A DNA stretch of 64,000 bases, taken from positions 248,001 to 312,000 of the forward strand of contig CANMRV010000005.1 of NCBI GenBank assembly GCA_947500435.1, read 5' to 3'. Position 1 is the first letter of the stretch. Each line of letters opens with the position of its first letter. The position numbers were made by a program, and so were the translations under genes. The notes under the pieces are model-generated. The model worked only from the letters and a program-made list of their open reading frames with translations, was not told the DNA's origin and did no database searches. The stretch comes from an uncultured Flavobacteriaceae bacterium. GTDB lineage: Bacteria; Bacteroidota; Bacteroidia; Flavobacteriales; Flavobacteriaceae. Positions 40,922 to 51,257 of this stretch are shown in pieces.

Positions 40922-43900
40922 ATGCTTAATAAAGCTATCAAATTCCTTATCGAGAACAAACTCGTTGCAGTATTAATGCTCGCCTTATTTGTAGGTTGGG
41001 GTATCGTAAATGCACCATTTGGTTGGAATACAGGCTTTCTGCCTTCAAACCCCGTAGCAGTAGATGCTATTCCGGATATTGGTGAAAATCAACAAATTGT
41101 TTTTACGAAATGGGAAGGTCGTTCTCCACAAGATATTGAGGACCAAATTACGTACCCGTTGACCACTTCTCTGCTTGGTATACCAGGTGTAAAAACTATC
41201 CGTAGTTCTTCTATGTTCGGTTTTTCTAGCATCTATATCATATTTGAGGAAGATGTTGAGTTTTATTGGTCACGTAGTCGGATTTTAGAAAAGCTAAATT
41301 CATTACCGGCAAATCTTTTGCCAGAAGGTTTAAACCCAGCTCTGGGTCCCGATGCAACAGGATTAGGTCAAATTTATTGGTACACTTTAGAAGGGCGTGA
41401 TGAAAATGGAAATGTAACTGGTGGATGGGATTTACAGGAACTACGCAGCATTCAAGACTACTATGTGAAATATGCACTTTCAGGTGCTAGTGGAGTATCA
41501 GAGGTCGCTTCTATTGGTGGTTATGTACAGGAATATCAAGTTGACGTGAATCCTGAGAAAATGCGCCAATATAAAATAAGCCTTAGCCAAATTGTAAAGG
41601 CAGTAAAGGAGAGCAATCAGGATATAGGAGCGCAGACATTAGAAATAAACCAAGCTGAATACCTTGTTCGCGGCTTGGGCTATGTCAAGACCATTGCAGA
41701 TTTAGAGAATGCGGTTGTTTCTTCTGAAAATTTCACATCACTTCGAATTAAGGATGTAGCCAACGTAAGTCTTGGTCCAGCAACTAGACGTGGTATTCTG
41801 GATAAGGAAGGAGCAGAAGTCGTTGGTGGTGTGGTTGTTGCTCGATACGGTGCTAACCCAATGGAAGTCATCACGAATGTAAAAGCCCAAATTGATGAAC
41901 TTAAAGATGGCCTACCGTCAAAAGTACTGGCCGATGGACGCACCTCTCAATTGACCGTAGTTCCTTTTTACGACCGTACAGAGCTTATTGAAGAAACACT
42001 CGATACACTTAATGAAGCATTGACATTAGAAATACTAATTACCATTTTGGTAATTATCATAATGGTCTTCAATTTAAGGGCGTCTATATTAATCTCTGGA
42101 CTATTACCGGTTGCTGTTTTGATGGTTTTTGTTGCCATGAAAATCTTTAATGTAGATGCCAATATAGTCGCGCTTTCAGGTATCGCCATCGCTATTGGTA
42201 CCATGGTCGATGTTGGTGTTATTCTAGCCGAAAACATGATACGGCATATGGATGATAAAAAGTTGCGTTTTAGCGAAAACGGAACTGAATACACCACAAA
42301 TGAAATTATCTATAATGCCACGTCTGAAGTTTCTGGAGCAATCTTAACTGCAGTCCTAACTACCATTATAAGTTTTGTGCCAGTATTTACTATGATTGGT
42401 GCAGAAGGAAAGCTATTCCGTCCCCTTGCTTTTACTAAAACAATGGCACTTTCGGCTTCATTGGTTATCGCCTTGTTCATAATCCCACCATTGGCGGCAT
42501 ATTTATTTAAAAAGAAGAACCTAAAAGCCTCGTTTAGCTATGTACTTCAAATTTGGCTTTTAGTATTGGGAGCAATCGCAATGTTTTCAGGCTATTGGTT
42601 AGGGATTGTTTTGATTGCTTTTGGTGTAACGGGACTTTTAAATTTAAGGGGTAATCTTAACAAGAAGAAAGTAAATCTGATTAACATTATTATATCGTCA
42701 ACTGCTATAATATTTATGCTAGCAGAATATTGGAGACCCTTAGGCTTTGATAGAAGTGTATTTGTCAACCTGATTTTTGTAGCGCTAATTTGCTTTGGAG
42801 TTCTAGGGATATTTTCTGTACTGAGAAGGTATTATGGTCAGATTTTGGAATGGGCATTAGCGAATAAACTCTTGTTCCTAATCATTCCTGCAACAGTACT
42901 TATTTCTGGTGTCTGGATTATGAACAACACCGGAAAGGAATTTATGCCATCTCTAAACGAAGGCTCGTTCCTTTTAATGCCCACCTCTTTACCTCACGCT
43001 GGTGTAGAAGAAAACAAACGGGTATTGCAACAACTGGATATGGCAGTTGCTACTATTCCAGAAATAGAAACTGTGGTTGGTAAATCTGGCAGAACAGAAT
43101 CCGCACTCGACCCAGCACCGCTATCCATGTATGAAAATATGATTCAGTATAAATCTGAATACATGCATAATACAGAGGGTAAAAAGCAACGCTATAAAAT
43201 AAATGACGACGGGCTTTTTGTACTAAAAGATGGTAATCTTGTTATCAACCCAAATACGGATATAGATAGTGAAAATTCGAGTTACGATGCATCAAGATTA
43301 AGAGACCCATTTGCTATTCATTCGAAGCATTTGGTTGAAGATGACGATGGCGAATTCTACCGTAACTGGCGACCAGAGATTAATAACCCAGATGATATAT
43401 GGAATGAAATAGTTAAGGTGACCAAATTGCCAGGGGTAACTTCCGCACCGAAATTACAACCCATTGAAACCCGATTGGTAATGCTACAAACAGGAATGCG
43501 AGCACCTATGGGAATCAAGGTTAAAGGGCAAGATTTAGCCCAAATAGAGGCCTTTGGTTTACAGTTAGAAGGTATTCTGAAACAAGCCGAAGGTGTTAAG
43601 GAGCAGGCTGTTTTTGCAGACCGTATTGTGGGTAAACCTTACTTATTAATTGATATCAAACGAGAGCAACTAGCGCGATATGCAATATCCATTATGGATG
43701 TTCAGCAAGTTCTAAAAGTAGCTGTTGGCGGAATGCCTTTGACGCAGACAGTTGAAGGTCGTGAGCGTTATGGAGTTCGTGTGCGTTACCCAAGAGAATT
43801 ACGTGGGAATGAAGAAGACCTTAAAAAGATTTATGTTCCTGTAGAAAAGGGAAGTCCCGTGCCATTGGGCGAACTCGTTGACATACGTTACGAGCAAGGT

Positions 43901-44680
43901 CCACAAGTGATTAAAAGTGAAGATACCTTCCTAATCGGATATGTTCTATTCGATAAGCTTGATGGTTTTGCTGAAGTAGATGTCGTAGAAAATGCTCAGG
44001 CTTTGATTAAGGAAAAAATCGCTGCTGGGGAATTAACCGTTCCTAAAGGAATCAGTTATCAATTTACTGGAACCTATGAAAACCAGTTGCGAGCAGAGAA
44101 AACACTTTCTGTTGTGGTTCCGTTGGCACTAGCAATCATTTTCTTGATTTTGTATTTCCAGTTCAAATCTGTTTCTACTTCACTTATGGTCTTTACTGGA
44201 ATCACGGTGGCTTTTGCAGGTGGTTTCATTATGATTTGGTTGTATGGTCAAGACTGGTTCTTCAATTTCAATCTGTTCGGAGAGAATATGCGTGACCTAT
44301 TCAATATGAAAACCATCAATCTGAGTGTGGCGGTATGGGTCGGGTTTATTGCACTATTTGGTATTGCTACCGATGACGGAGTAGTAATGGCAACCTACCT
44401 CACACAAACCTTTGACCGTGATAAACCAACAGATAAAAAGGGTATCAGGCATTCAGCATTAGAAGCTGCGAAAAAGCGAATACGTCCTTGTCTGATGACC
44501 ACGGTAACTACAATTCTTGCCTTACTTCCCGTATTGACATCCACAGGAAAGGGGAGTGATATAATGATACCAATGGCTATCCCAATTTTTGGGGGAATGG
44601 TGATTGATATTACCTCCTATTTCATTGTACCGGTATTGTACAGTTGGAGAGAAGAATTAAAACTAAAAAGAGCAAACTAA
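40922..44680 (+). CDS. CusA/CzcA-family heavy-metal RND transporter
   Basis: 1252 residues, about 200 longer than Escherichia coli CusA. It has a standard N-terminus (LIENKLVAVLMLALFVGWG), the VDAIPDIGENQQIVFTKWEGRSPQDIE motif, the first transmembrane block with GIAIAIGTMVDVGVILAENM (proton-relay acidic residue) and the second with GFIALFGIATDDGVVMATYL. An insertion around residues 540-640 adds several TM helices, a form known in Flavobacteria. It should export Cu(I)/Ag(I) or other cations across both membranes with the CusB- and CusC-like proteins coded downstream. Confidence 0.93.
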   Translation: MLNKAIKFLIENKLVAVLMLALFVGWGIVNAPFGWNTGFLPSNPVAVDAIPDIGENQQIVFTKWEGRSPQDIEDQITYPLTTSLLGIPGVKTIRSSSMFGFSSIYIIFEEDVEFYWSRSRILEKLNSLPANLLPEGLNPALGPDATGLGQIYWYTLEGRDENGNVTGGWDLQELRSIQDYYVKYALSGASGVSEVASIGGYVQEYQVDVNPEKMRQYKISLSQIVKAVKESNQDIGAQTLEINQAEYLVRGLGYVKTIADLENAVVSSENFTSLRIKDVANVSLGPATRRGILDKEGAEVVGGVVVARYGANPMEVITNVKAQIDELKDGLPSKVLADGRTSQLTVVPFYDRTELIEETLDTLNEALTLEILITILVIIIMVFNLRASILISGLLPVAVLMVFVAMKIFNVDANIVALSGIAIAIGTMVDVGVILAENMIRHMDDKKLRFSENGTEYTTNEIIYNATSEVSGAILTAVLTTIISFVPVFTMIGAEGKLFRPLAFTKTMALSASLVIALFIIPPLAAYLFKKKNLKASFSYVLQIWLLVLGAIAMFSGYWLGIVLIAFGVTGLLNLRGNLNKKKVNLINIIISSTAIIFMLAEYWRPLGFDRSVFVNLIFVALICFGVLGIFSVLRRYYGQILEWALANKLLFLIIPATVLISGVWIMNNTGKEFMPSLNEGSFLLMPTSLPHAGVEENKRVLQQLDMAVATIPEIETVVGKSGRTESALDPAPLSMYENMIQYKSEYMHNTEGKKQRYKINDDGLFVLKDGNLVINPNTDIDSENSSYDASRLRDPFAIHSKHLVEDDDGEFYRNWRPEINNPDDIWNEIVKVTKLPGVTSAPKLQPIETRLVMLQTGMRAPMGIKVKGQDLAQIEAFGLQLEGILKQAEGVKEQAVFADRIVGKPYLLIDIKREQLARYAISIMDVQQVLKVAVGGMPLTQTVEGRERYGVRVRYPRELRGNEEDLKKIYVPVEKGSPVPLGELVDIRYEQGPQVIKSEDTFLIGYVLFDKLDGFAEVDVVENAQALIKEKIAAGELTVPKGISYQFTGTYENQLRAEKTLSVVVPLALAIIFLILYFQFKSVSTSLMVFTGITVAFAGGFIMIWLYGQDWFFNFNLFGENMRDLFNMKTINLSVAVWVGFIALFGIATDDGVVMATYLTQTFDRDKPTDKKGIRHSALEAAKKRIRPCLMTTVTTILALLPVLTSTGKGSDIMIPMAIPIFGGMVIDITSYFIVPVLYSWREELKLKRAN

Positions 44681-45900
44681 TGAAAAATATAAATATCGTT
44701 ATCTGTCTTTTGTTTGTTTCCGCTTTTTCGAGAGCGCAACAATTACAATCATTTATTAGCGAGGCAGTAGGTAATAGTCCTGAGATTCAGGCGTACAATC
44801 TTCGTTATAACATAGCTAAAGAAAAAGTAAACGAAGCAGACTGGATTCCCAATACAGAATTCAGCGCAGGTTATTTTGTAAGTGAACCTGAAACTAGAAC
44901 AGGCGCGCAACGTGCTCGATTTTCGGCGAGACAAATGTTGCCTTGGTTCGGTACGATTACGGCTAGAGAAAATTACGCGAGCGCATTGGCAGATTCAGAA
45001 TATGAAGAAATCGTGATTGCAAGACGTAAACTGGCACTTTCGGTTTCTCAATCCTATTATAGACTCTATAGTATAAAGGAAAAACAAAAAGTACTTGAGG
45101 AGAATATTCAGTTATTGAAAACCTATGAAAAACTGGCACTTACTTCTGTGGAAGTTGGAAAGGCATCTGCAGTAGACGTATTACGGTTGCAGATTAGACA
45201 AAATGAGTTGCAGCAGCAAAAAGAAGTATTAGATGAAGGGTATTTAGGCGAACAAACAACCCTTAATACATTACTTAATCGAGATGGGAACACAGAAGTA
45301 GTTATTCTTGAAAAATTAATGCTCCCAGATGAGGATGGCGTGTTTGCCGAGGATGCTTTAACGCTTAATCCAGAATTGCTCAAATATGATAAACTCTATG
45401 AATCTGTAGTACAATCAGAAGAATTAAATCAAGCAGAACGCAATCCTATGATTGGTTTTGGATTGGATTATGTGCCAGTTTCCGAGCGACCTGATATGAG
45501 TTTTAGTGATAATGGTAAGGATATTTTTATGCCCATGGTCTCTGTTTCTGTACCACTTTTCAATAATAAGTACAAGTCTACTTCAAAACAGAACGAACTG
45601 AGACAGCTTGAAATAACAGCTCAAAAAGACAATCGCCTGAATGTTTTAGAGTCTGCTTTTGCTCAAGCTATATCACAACGCAATCAAGCTAGAATTAAAT
45701 ACAATACACAAGAGAAAAACTTGAAGCAAGCTAATGATGCGGAAGAAATCCTCATTAAAAATTATGAAACTGGTACTATAGATTTTAATGATGTTCTCGA
45801 TATACAAGAATTGCAATTAAAGTTCCAAATCAATCAGATAAGTGCCATAACAACCTACTATGCCCAAAGTGCGGTAGTCAATTATTTAATAACTCAATAA
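44680..45900 (+). CDS. TolC-family outer-membrane efflux protein (CusC-like)
   Basis: Start at the ATG overlapping the CusA stop by one base (TAATG); it gives 406 residues with a signal peptide (NIVICLLFVSAFSRAQQ). Two helical repeats typical of TolC proteins follow, for example EKVNEADWIPNTEFSAGYF, ARRKLALSVSQSYYRLYSIKEKQ and DFNDVLDIQELQLKFQINQISAITTYYAQ. It is the outer-membrane channel of the RND pump. Confidence 0.9.
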   Translation: MKNINIVICLLFVSAFSRAQQLQSFISEAVGNSPEIQAYNLRYNIAKEKVNEADWIPNTEFSAGYFVSEPETRTGAQRARFSARQMLPWFGTITARENYASALADSEYEEIVIARRKLALSVSQSYYRLYSIKEKQKVLEENIQLLKTYEKLALTSVEVGKASAVDVLRLQIRQNELQQQKEVLDEGYLGEQTTLNTLLNRDGNTEVVILEKLMLPDEDGVFAEDALTLNPELLKYDKLYESVVQSEELNQAERNPMIGFGLDYVPVSERPDMSFSDNGKDIFMPMVSVSVPLFNNKYKSTSKQNELRQLEITAQKDNRLNVLESAFAQAISQRNQARIKYNTQEKNLKQANDAEEILIKNYETGTIDFNDVLDIQELQLKFQINQISAITTYYAQSAVVNYLITQ

Positions 45901-45911
45901 ACAGAAAAACA

Positions 45912-46169
45912 ATGAAAAAATTCAGAACAATTTTAGGAGCAATGTTAGTAATAGCCTCAATTACAATGGTCTCTTGTAAAGACAATAAAAAAGAGGTACT
46001 AACGGAAACGGAAACAAACGCTGAGAACCAAGGAAAAGAATATACTTCGGCTTACGTATGTCCAATGCATTGCGAAGATAGTGGTAGCGATAAAGAAGGT
46101 AAATGTGCTACCTGTGGAATGACGTTAGTGAAAAACGAAGACCATACGGCAAATGGCCATACTCACTAG
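45912..46169 (+). CDS. Lipoprotein with heavy-metal-binding domain
   Basis: 85 residues. A lipoprotein signal with Cys (ASITMVSCKDN) precedes a short heavy-metal-binding domain: YVCPMHCEDSGSDKEGKCATCGMTLVK, pattern CPMHxE...CxxCGM. The same motif appears once or twice in the CopA and CusB proteins of this operon, so metal could be handed among them. Probably anchored in the periplasm. Confidence 0.85.
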   Translation: MKKFRTILGAMLVIASITMVSCKDNKKEVLTETETNAENQGKEYTSAYVCPMHCEDSGSDKEGKCATCGMTLVKNEDHTANGHTH

Positions 46170-46248
46170 AAAAGTCGAAAGATAATTAGAGTAGGTATTC
46201 TGAAAGAGAAGACTAAACCTCTTTGCATTTCTAAACAATCATAAGAAA

Positions 46249-46977
46249 ATGAAGATGTATAATCACAGCTTTTACGTGTTACTTGGAATGGCTCTGTTGA
46301 GTTTTTTAACTAATTCTTGTACTGATGAATCTACTAATGTAAAAGTTAGGTATTCGGGAGCTTTGCGAAACGTAATGTCAGGAAATATAGATGCTACAAT
46401 TTCATTAGATACCCTGTCACAAAAGAAACATTTTTATGCTCTTGGCGCAATAGCGGATTTAAAAGGTGAAATACAAATATTTGACAGTCAACCACATAAT
46501 AGTGTTGTAATTGATAGTAGTATTAGTATCACCGATTCTTATGCCATCAAAGCTGCTTTACTTGTTTATGCGGAAGTTGAAACATGGAATGGTTTAAATA
46601 TTGAGAATGTCACAACTAAAGTTGATTTAGAAAAGAGAATTTTTGAAACTGCGAAATCTAATGGTATTAATGTGGAAGAACCTTTTCCTTTCTTGTTAGA
46701 AGGCCAAGTTGCTACTTTAGACTGGCACGTGATAAATTGGAAAGAAGGAGATACTGTTCATAATCATAAGAAGCATAAAGAATCTGGTTTGAGTGGAAGC
46801 ATACAGCAAGCAGATGTTGAAATTATTGGTTTCTATTCCACAAAACACAAGGCAGTATTTACGCATCATACCACTAATATACATATGCATTTCAAAACTG
46901 ATGATAATGCAATTGCTGGGCACGTTGACGAACTGATGTTAGACAAGCAATTGATACTAAAACTTCCAAACCAATGA
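46249..46977 (+). CDS. Acetolactate-decarboxylase-like lipoprotein
   Basis: 242 residues with a lipobox-like signal (LLSFLTNSCTDES). The rest matches the alpha-acetolactate decarboxylase family: YALGAIADLKGEIQIFDSQ near residue 65 and the zinc site NIHMHFKTDDNAIAGHVDEL, where HxH and the third His are 11 residues apart as in BudA/AlsD. A secreted lipid-anchored form inside a copper-efflux operon is unexpected for a cytosolic acetoin enzyme. It overlaps the start of the P-type ATPase gene by 4 bp. It may have been co-opted for metal binding. Confidence 0.75.
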   Translation: MKMYNHSFYVLLGMALLSFLTNSCTDESTNVKVRYSGALRNVMSGNIDATISLDTLSQKKHFYALGAIADLKGEIQIFDSQPHNSVVIDSSISITDSYAIKAALLVYAEVETWNGLNIENVTTKVDLEKRIFETAKSNGINVEEPFPFLLEGQVATLDWHVINWKEGDTVHNHKKHKESGLSGSIQQADVEIIGFYSTKHKAVFTHHTTNIHMHFKTDDNAIAGHVDELMLDKQLILKLPNQ

Positions 46978-49475
46978 AACACACCTTTCACATAGACGGT
47001 ATGACCTGCAACGGTTGCCGTAATCACGTAGAGCAAACACTTTCTAAAGTGGAAGGTGTGAATAATGTTTCGGTAGATTTAGAGAAAGCAGAAGCAACTA
47101 TCGAAATGGAATCTCATATTCCAATTGAGACATTTCAAAAAGCAATGCAAAAAGATGGAAGTTCTTATAGCATACATAAATTAGGAGAACATCATAAAGC
47201 AAAAGAAACCAAAGAGGAAAAGCCGAAAGGTAAAGGAACTGGTACTTTCTATTGTCCAATGCATTGCGAAGGCGACAAAACATATGACCAGCCAGGTGAT
47301 TGTCCAGTTTGTGGAATGGACTTAGTAGAAGAACAAAATTTATCTGCGACGAGTTCAGAACAATGGACTTGTCCAATGCATCCCGAAATTGTTAAGGACG
47401 AAGCTGGAGCTTGTCCCATTTGCGGAATGGATTTAGTACCTATGCAGCCAGACCTTTCCTCGGAAGAGAAGACCTATAAAAAGTTACTCAAGAAATTCTG
47501 GATAGCAGTAGCTTTTACGCTGCCTATCTTCATAATCGCAATGAGCGAGATGATTCCTAACAATCCATTATACAATATAATGGAACAAAAATCGTGGAAT
47601 TGGATTCAGTTCGGGTTATCTATTCCCGTAGTTTTCTATGCAACTTGGATGTTCTTTGAACGTGCCTATAAAAGTATAAAAACGTGGAATCTCAATATGT
47701 TTACGCTCATAGGCATCGGTGCCGGTGTGGCGTGGTTGTTTAGTGTCTTTGGGATGTTGTTTCCTGATTTCTTTCCTGAACAATTTAAAACTGATTCAGG
47801 AGCAGTACATGTCTATTTTGAGGCCGCAACAGTAATACTTACCCTTGTATTAATGGGGCAAGTTTTAGAGGCTAGAGCGCACAGTAAGACTAATTCAGCT
47901 GTCAAAGAATTATTAAAGCTCGCACCAAATAAAGCGGTACGTGTGGTTGATGGCAATGAAGAAGAAGTTGCCATAGACCAAATCCAAAAAGGAGATATCC
48001 TTCGAGTGAAACCAGGGGAAAAAATCCCTGTGGATGGTGTAATTACAGAAGGTCATACCACCGTAGATGAATCAATGATTTCAGGCGAACCTATTCCGGT
48101 AAATAAAGTCGAGAATGATAAAGTAAGCAGCGGAACTATTAACGGTAATCAGTCCTTTTTAATGAAAGCCGAAAAAGTAGGCAGCGACACCTTGCTTTCC
48201 CAAATCATTCATATGGTAAACGATGCGAGTCGTAGTCGTGCACCTATTCAAAAGCTAGCAGATACCGTTTCAGGATATTTTGTACCTGTGGTGGTTATCA
48301 TTTCTCTAGTCACTTTTGCAGTTTGGGCAATTTGGGGTCCAGAACCAGCATATGTATACGCGCTCGTAAATGCGATTGCAGTATTGATTATTGCTTGTCC
48401 CTGTGCATTAGGGTTGGCGACACCAATGTCAGTAATGGTAGGTGTCGGTAAAGGGGCGCAGAATGGCGTGCTAATAAAGAACGCCGAGGCTTTAGAGAAA
48501 ATGGACAAGGTAGATACTTTGATAGTTGATAAGACAGGAACGATAACAGAAGGAAAACCAACTGTTGAAAAAATGGGGTCGTTCAATGATTCATTTTCTG
48601 AAAGTAAAATAACTCAATTTATAGCTTCCTTGAACAGTTCTAGCGAACATCCACTTGCCGAAGCTACCGTCAAGTATGGGAAAGAACAAAAAATAGAAAT
48701 CCGTAAAGTGGATGGTTTTAGTGCCGTTACGGGAAAAGGAGTCGAAGGAAAAGTAGATGGTAAAAAGCTGGACTTAGGAAATGCCAAAATGATGGAGTAT
48801 GCTAATGCAACTATATCATCAGAAATGGAAGCCGAAGCGCAATCATTTCAAAAACAAGGAAAAACCGTTTCCTATCTGGCAGTAGATGGCCATGTATCTG
48901 GCTACGTGGTGATAGGTGATAAAATTAAAGTTACAAGTGCCAAAGCCATTGCAGCACTTCAAAATAAAGGAATTTCAGTAATAATGCTTACTGGCGATAA
49001 TCACGATACTGCACAAGCCGTTGCCAACGAACTCAACTTAGTAAACTTCAAGGCTGGAATGTTACCAGAAAATAAATTAGAAGAGGTCAAGAAACTACAA
49101 GACGAAGGCCATGTCGTGGCAATGGCAGGAGATGGAATCAATGATGCGCCAGCCCTAGCAAAAAGTGACGTAGGTATCGCAATGGGTACGGGAACAGATG
49201 TTGCAATTGAGAGTGCAATGATTACCCTAATAAAAGGGGATTTACATGGTATCGTAAAAGCAAGAAATTTAAGTGATAAAGTAATGCGGAATATAAAACA
49301 AAATCTATTTTTCGCTTTGATATATAACACACTAGGTATACCCATAGCGGCAGGGGTTTTATTTCCTGTTTTTGGAATTCTCTTATCACCAATGATTGCC
49401 GCATTAGCAATGAGTTTTAGTTCAGTTTCAGTAATTGTAAATGCACTCAGACTCAAAACAAAATCAATTAATTAA
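46974..49475 (+). CDS. copA: Copper-type P1B ATPase with three N-terminal metal sites
   Basis: 833 residues. The N-terminus has an HMA domain (GMTCNGCRNH), then two heavy-metal-binding domains (FYCPMHCEGD...CPVCGMDLV and WTCPMHPEI...CPICGMDLVPM). The membrane part follows with the transport motif ACPCALG (about residue 473) and the phosphorylation site DKTGT (about 519), and then TGDN and GDGINDAPAL. The pattern is that of Cu(I)/Ag(I)-exporting P1B-1 ATPases. It is placed between efflux components, so cytosolic export and periplasmic export are coupled in one transcript. Confidence 0.93.
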   Translation: MKHTFHIDGMTCNGCRNHVEQTLSKVEGVNNVSVDLEKAEATIEMESHIPIETFQKAMQKDGSSYSIHKLGEHHKAKETKEEKPKGKGTGTFYCPMHCEGDKTYDQPGDCPVCGMDLVEEQNLSATSSEQWTCPMHPEIVKDEAGACPICGMDLVPMQPDLSSEEKTYKKLLKKFWIAVAFTLPIFIIAMSEMIPNNPLYNIMEQKSWNWIQFGLSIPVVFYATWMFFERAYKSIKTWNLNMFTLIGIGAGVAWLFSVFGMLFPDFFPEQFKTDSGAVHVYFEAATVILTLVLMGQVLEARAHSKTNSAVKELLKLAPNKAVRVVDGNEEEVAIDQIQKGDILRVKPGEKIPVDGVITEGHTTVDESMISGEPIPVNKVENDKVSSGTINGNQSFLMKAEKVGSDTLLSQIIHMVNDASRSRAPIQKLADTVSGYFVPVVVIISLVTFAVWAIWGPEPAYVYALVNAIAVLIIACPCALGLATPMSVMVGVGKGAQNGVLIKNAEALEKMDKVDTLIVDKTGTITEGKPTVEKMGSFNDSFSESKITQFIASLNSSSEHPLAEATVKYGKEQKIEIRKVDGFSAVTGKGVEGKVDGKKLDLGNAKMMEYANATISSEMEAEAQSFQKQGKTVSYLAVDGHVSGYVVIGDKIKVTSAKAIAALQNKGISVIMLTGDNHDTAQAVANELNLVNFKAGMLPENKLEEVKKLQDEGHVVAMAGDGINDAPALAKSDVGIAMGTGTDVAIESAMITLIKGDLHGIVKARNLSDKVMRNIKQNLFFALIYNTLGIPIAAGVLFPVFGILLSPMIAALAMSFSSVSVIVNALRLKTKSIN

Positions 49476-49481
49476 TTAGTT

Positions 49482-51257
49482 ATGAAAAAGAACATCTTAT
49501 ATCTCGGTATCGCAGTAATTATTGGACTACTAGGAGGTTACTTAATATTCGGTAATAGCTCGGATTCAAGCAATCAAAAAATAACGGAAGTCCATGACCA
49601 TTCTGAGGATTCAACGAATGAAATGTGGACCTGTTCAATGCATCCGCAAATTATGCAGCAAGAACCTGGTGATTGCCCAATTTGTGGTATGGAATTGATT
49701 CCTGCAGAAGCAAGTTCTGAAGGTCTATTGGCAAACCAAATCCAGATGACAGAAAATGCAATGGCATTAGCAAATATTGAAACTACCATTGTTGGAAACC
49801 TTATGGAAGGTAATGATGATGGGGTAATTTCATTATCTGGTAAAATAGCTACAAATGAGGAAAACAATGCTATTCAAGCAAGTTATTTTGATGGTCGTTT
49901 GGAGAAATTAAATGTAAGTTTTGAAGGGCAAGAAGTAAAAAGAGGGCAATTATTAGCAACAATCTATTCACCTAATCTTGTAGCTGCTCAACAGGAATTA
50001 ATTACAGCAACTTCTTTAAAAGAATCTCAACCAGCTTTATATAAAGCTGTTCGTAATAAGTTGAAACTATGGAAGCTTTCTGAAAGTCAAATTGACAATA
50101 TAGAGTCAACGGGAGAAGTGCGTGAAAACTTCCCATTATACGCAACGGTTTCAGGAACGGTTGCAATGGTAATGGCGGCAGAGGGTGATTATGTAAAACA
50201 AGGTCAGCCTATCCTAAAAGTAAGTAACCTTAATTCAGTTTGGGCAGAATTTGATGCTTATGAAAATCAAATTTCACAGTTTAAAAAAGGACTAAAAATA
50301 AAGGTTGCCACGAGCGCATATCCTAATAAAGAATTTGATGCAGTCATATCATTTATTGACCCAGTGTTGAATAGTAGTACAAGAACTGTGACGGTGCGTG
50401 CAACCCTAAAGAATAACGAAAGTTTATTCAAGCCAGGGATGTTTGTTTCTGGAAAGATAAAAGGCACAGCGCAAGTTCCGGGAGAATCATTGAATATTCC
50501 AGCAAGTGCTGTATTATGGACAGGAGAACGCTCATTGGTATATGTAAAACCAAATCCAAATAGGCCTGTTTTTGAAATGCGAGAAGTTACTGTTGGGCTT
50601 CGTAGCGGAGATAATTTTACGGTTACTTCAGGATTAGAGAATGGGGAAGAAATTGTGACCAATGGTACATTCACGGTAGACGCAGCAGCCCAATTACAAG
50701 GCAAGAAATCAATGATGAACAAGTCTGGTGGGAAAACAATGACGGGTCACGAAGGTCATTTAGGAATGCAAGGAGATTCAGAAAATAAATCCAATGCTAT
50801 TTCAACAATGAAAATGAAACTACCAATGGCATTTCAAACAGCTTTTCAAGCTGCACTAAGACCCTATTTTAAGATGGAAGACGCCTTTGTGGCTAGTGAC
50901 GCGAGTCAAGTTTCTGCTATAGCAAAAACGGCATTAGCAAAAATGAAAGCAATAGATGTAAGTGATTTGGGTAAGATGGAAAAATCGCATATATCTAAAA
51001 GTGTTGAAATCTTGGGCGCTATCTCAGCAAGTACGGATTTAAAAAACCAAAGAGCTCAATTGGTTGTTTTAAATGAAAATATTGTGGCCCTTGCAATGAA
51101 CATCAAATCGCCAACAGAAACATTGTATGTTCAAAAATGTCCTATGGCCAATAGCAACAAAGGTGCAATTTGGTTAAGCATAGATGAAGAAATAAAAAAT
51201 CCATATTACGGAGATGCAATGTTGACTTGTGGCAGTATAATTGATTCTACTCAATAG
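49482..51257 (+). CDS. CusB-like RND periplasmic adaptor with metal-binding head and DUF3347 tail
   Basis: 591 residues. A TM/signal anchor (YLGIAVIIGLLGGYLIFG) is followed by a heavy-metal-binding domain (WTCSMHPQIMQQEPGDCPICGMELIP), then the lipoyl/barrel-sandwich and beta-barrel regions of membrane fusion proteins (GRLEKLNVSFEGQEVKRGQLLATIYS). The C-terminal 150 residues form a DUF3347 domain with several Met residues (MKMKLPMAFQTAFQAAL). It ends the metal operon and overlaps the convergent recombinase gene by 11 bp. It links CusA to CusC and may deliver metal. Confidence 0.9.
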   Translation: MKKNILYLGIAVIIGLLGGYLIFGNSSDSSNQKITEVHDHSEDSTNEMWTCSMHPQIMQQEPGDCPICGMELIPAEASSEGLLANQIQMTENAMALANIETTIVGNLMEGNDDGVISLSGKIATNEENNAIQASYFDGRLEKLNVSFEGQEVKRGQLLATIYSPNLVAAQQELITATSLKESQPALYKAVRNKLKLWKLSESQIDNIESTGEVRENFPLYATVSGTVAMVMAAEGDYVKQGQPILKVSNLNSVWAEFDAYENQISQFKKGLKIKVATSAYPNKEFDAVISFIDPVLNSSTRTVTVRATLKNNESLFKPGMFVSGKIKGTAQVPGESLNIPASAVLWTGERSLVYVKPNPNRPVFEMREVTVGLRSGDNFTVTSGLENGEEIVTNGTFTVDAAAQLQGKKSMMNKSGGKTMTGHEGHLGMQGDSENKSNAISTMKMKLPMAFQTAFQAALRPYFKMEDAFVASDASQVSAIAKTALAKMKAIDVSDLGKMEKSHISKSVEILGAISASTDLKNQRAQLVVLNENIVALAMNIKSPTETLYVQKCPMANSNKGAIWLSIDEEIKNPYYGDAMLTCGSIIDSTQ

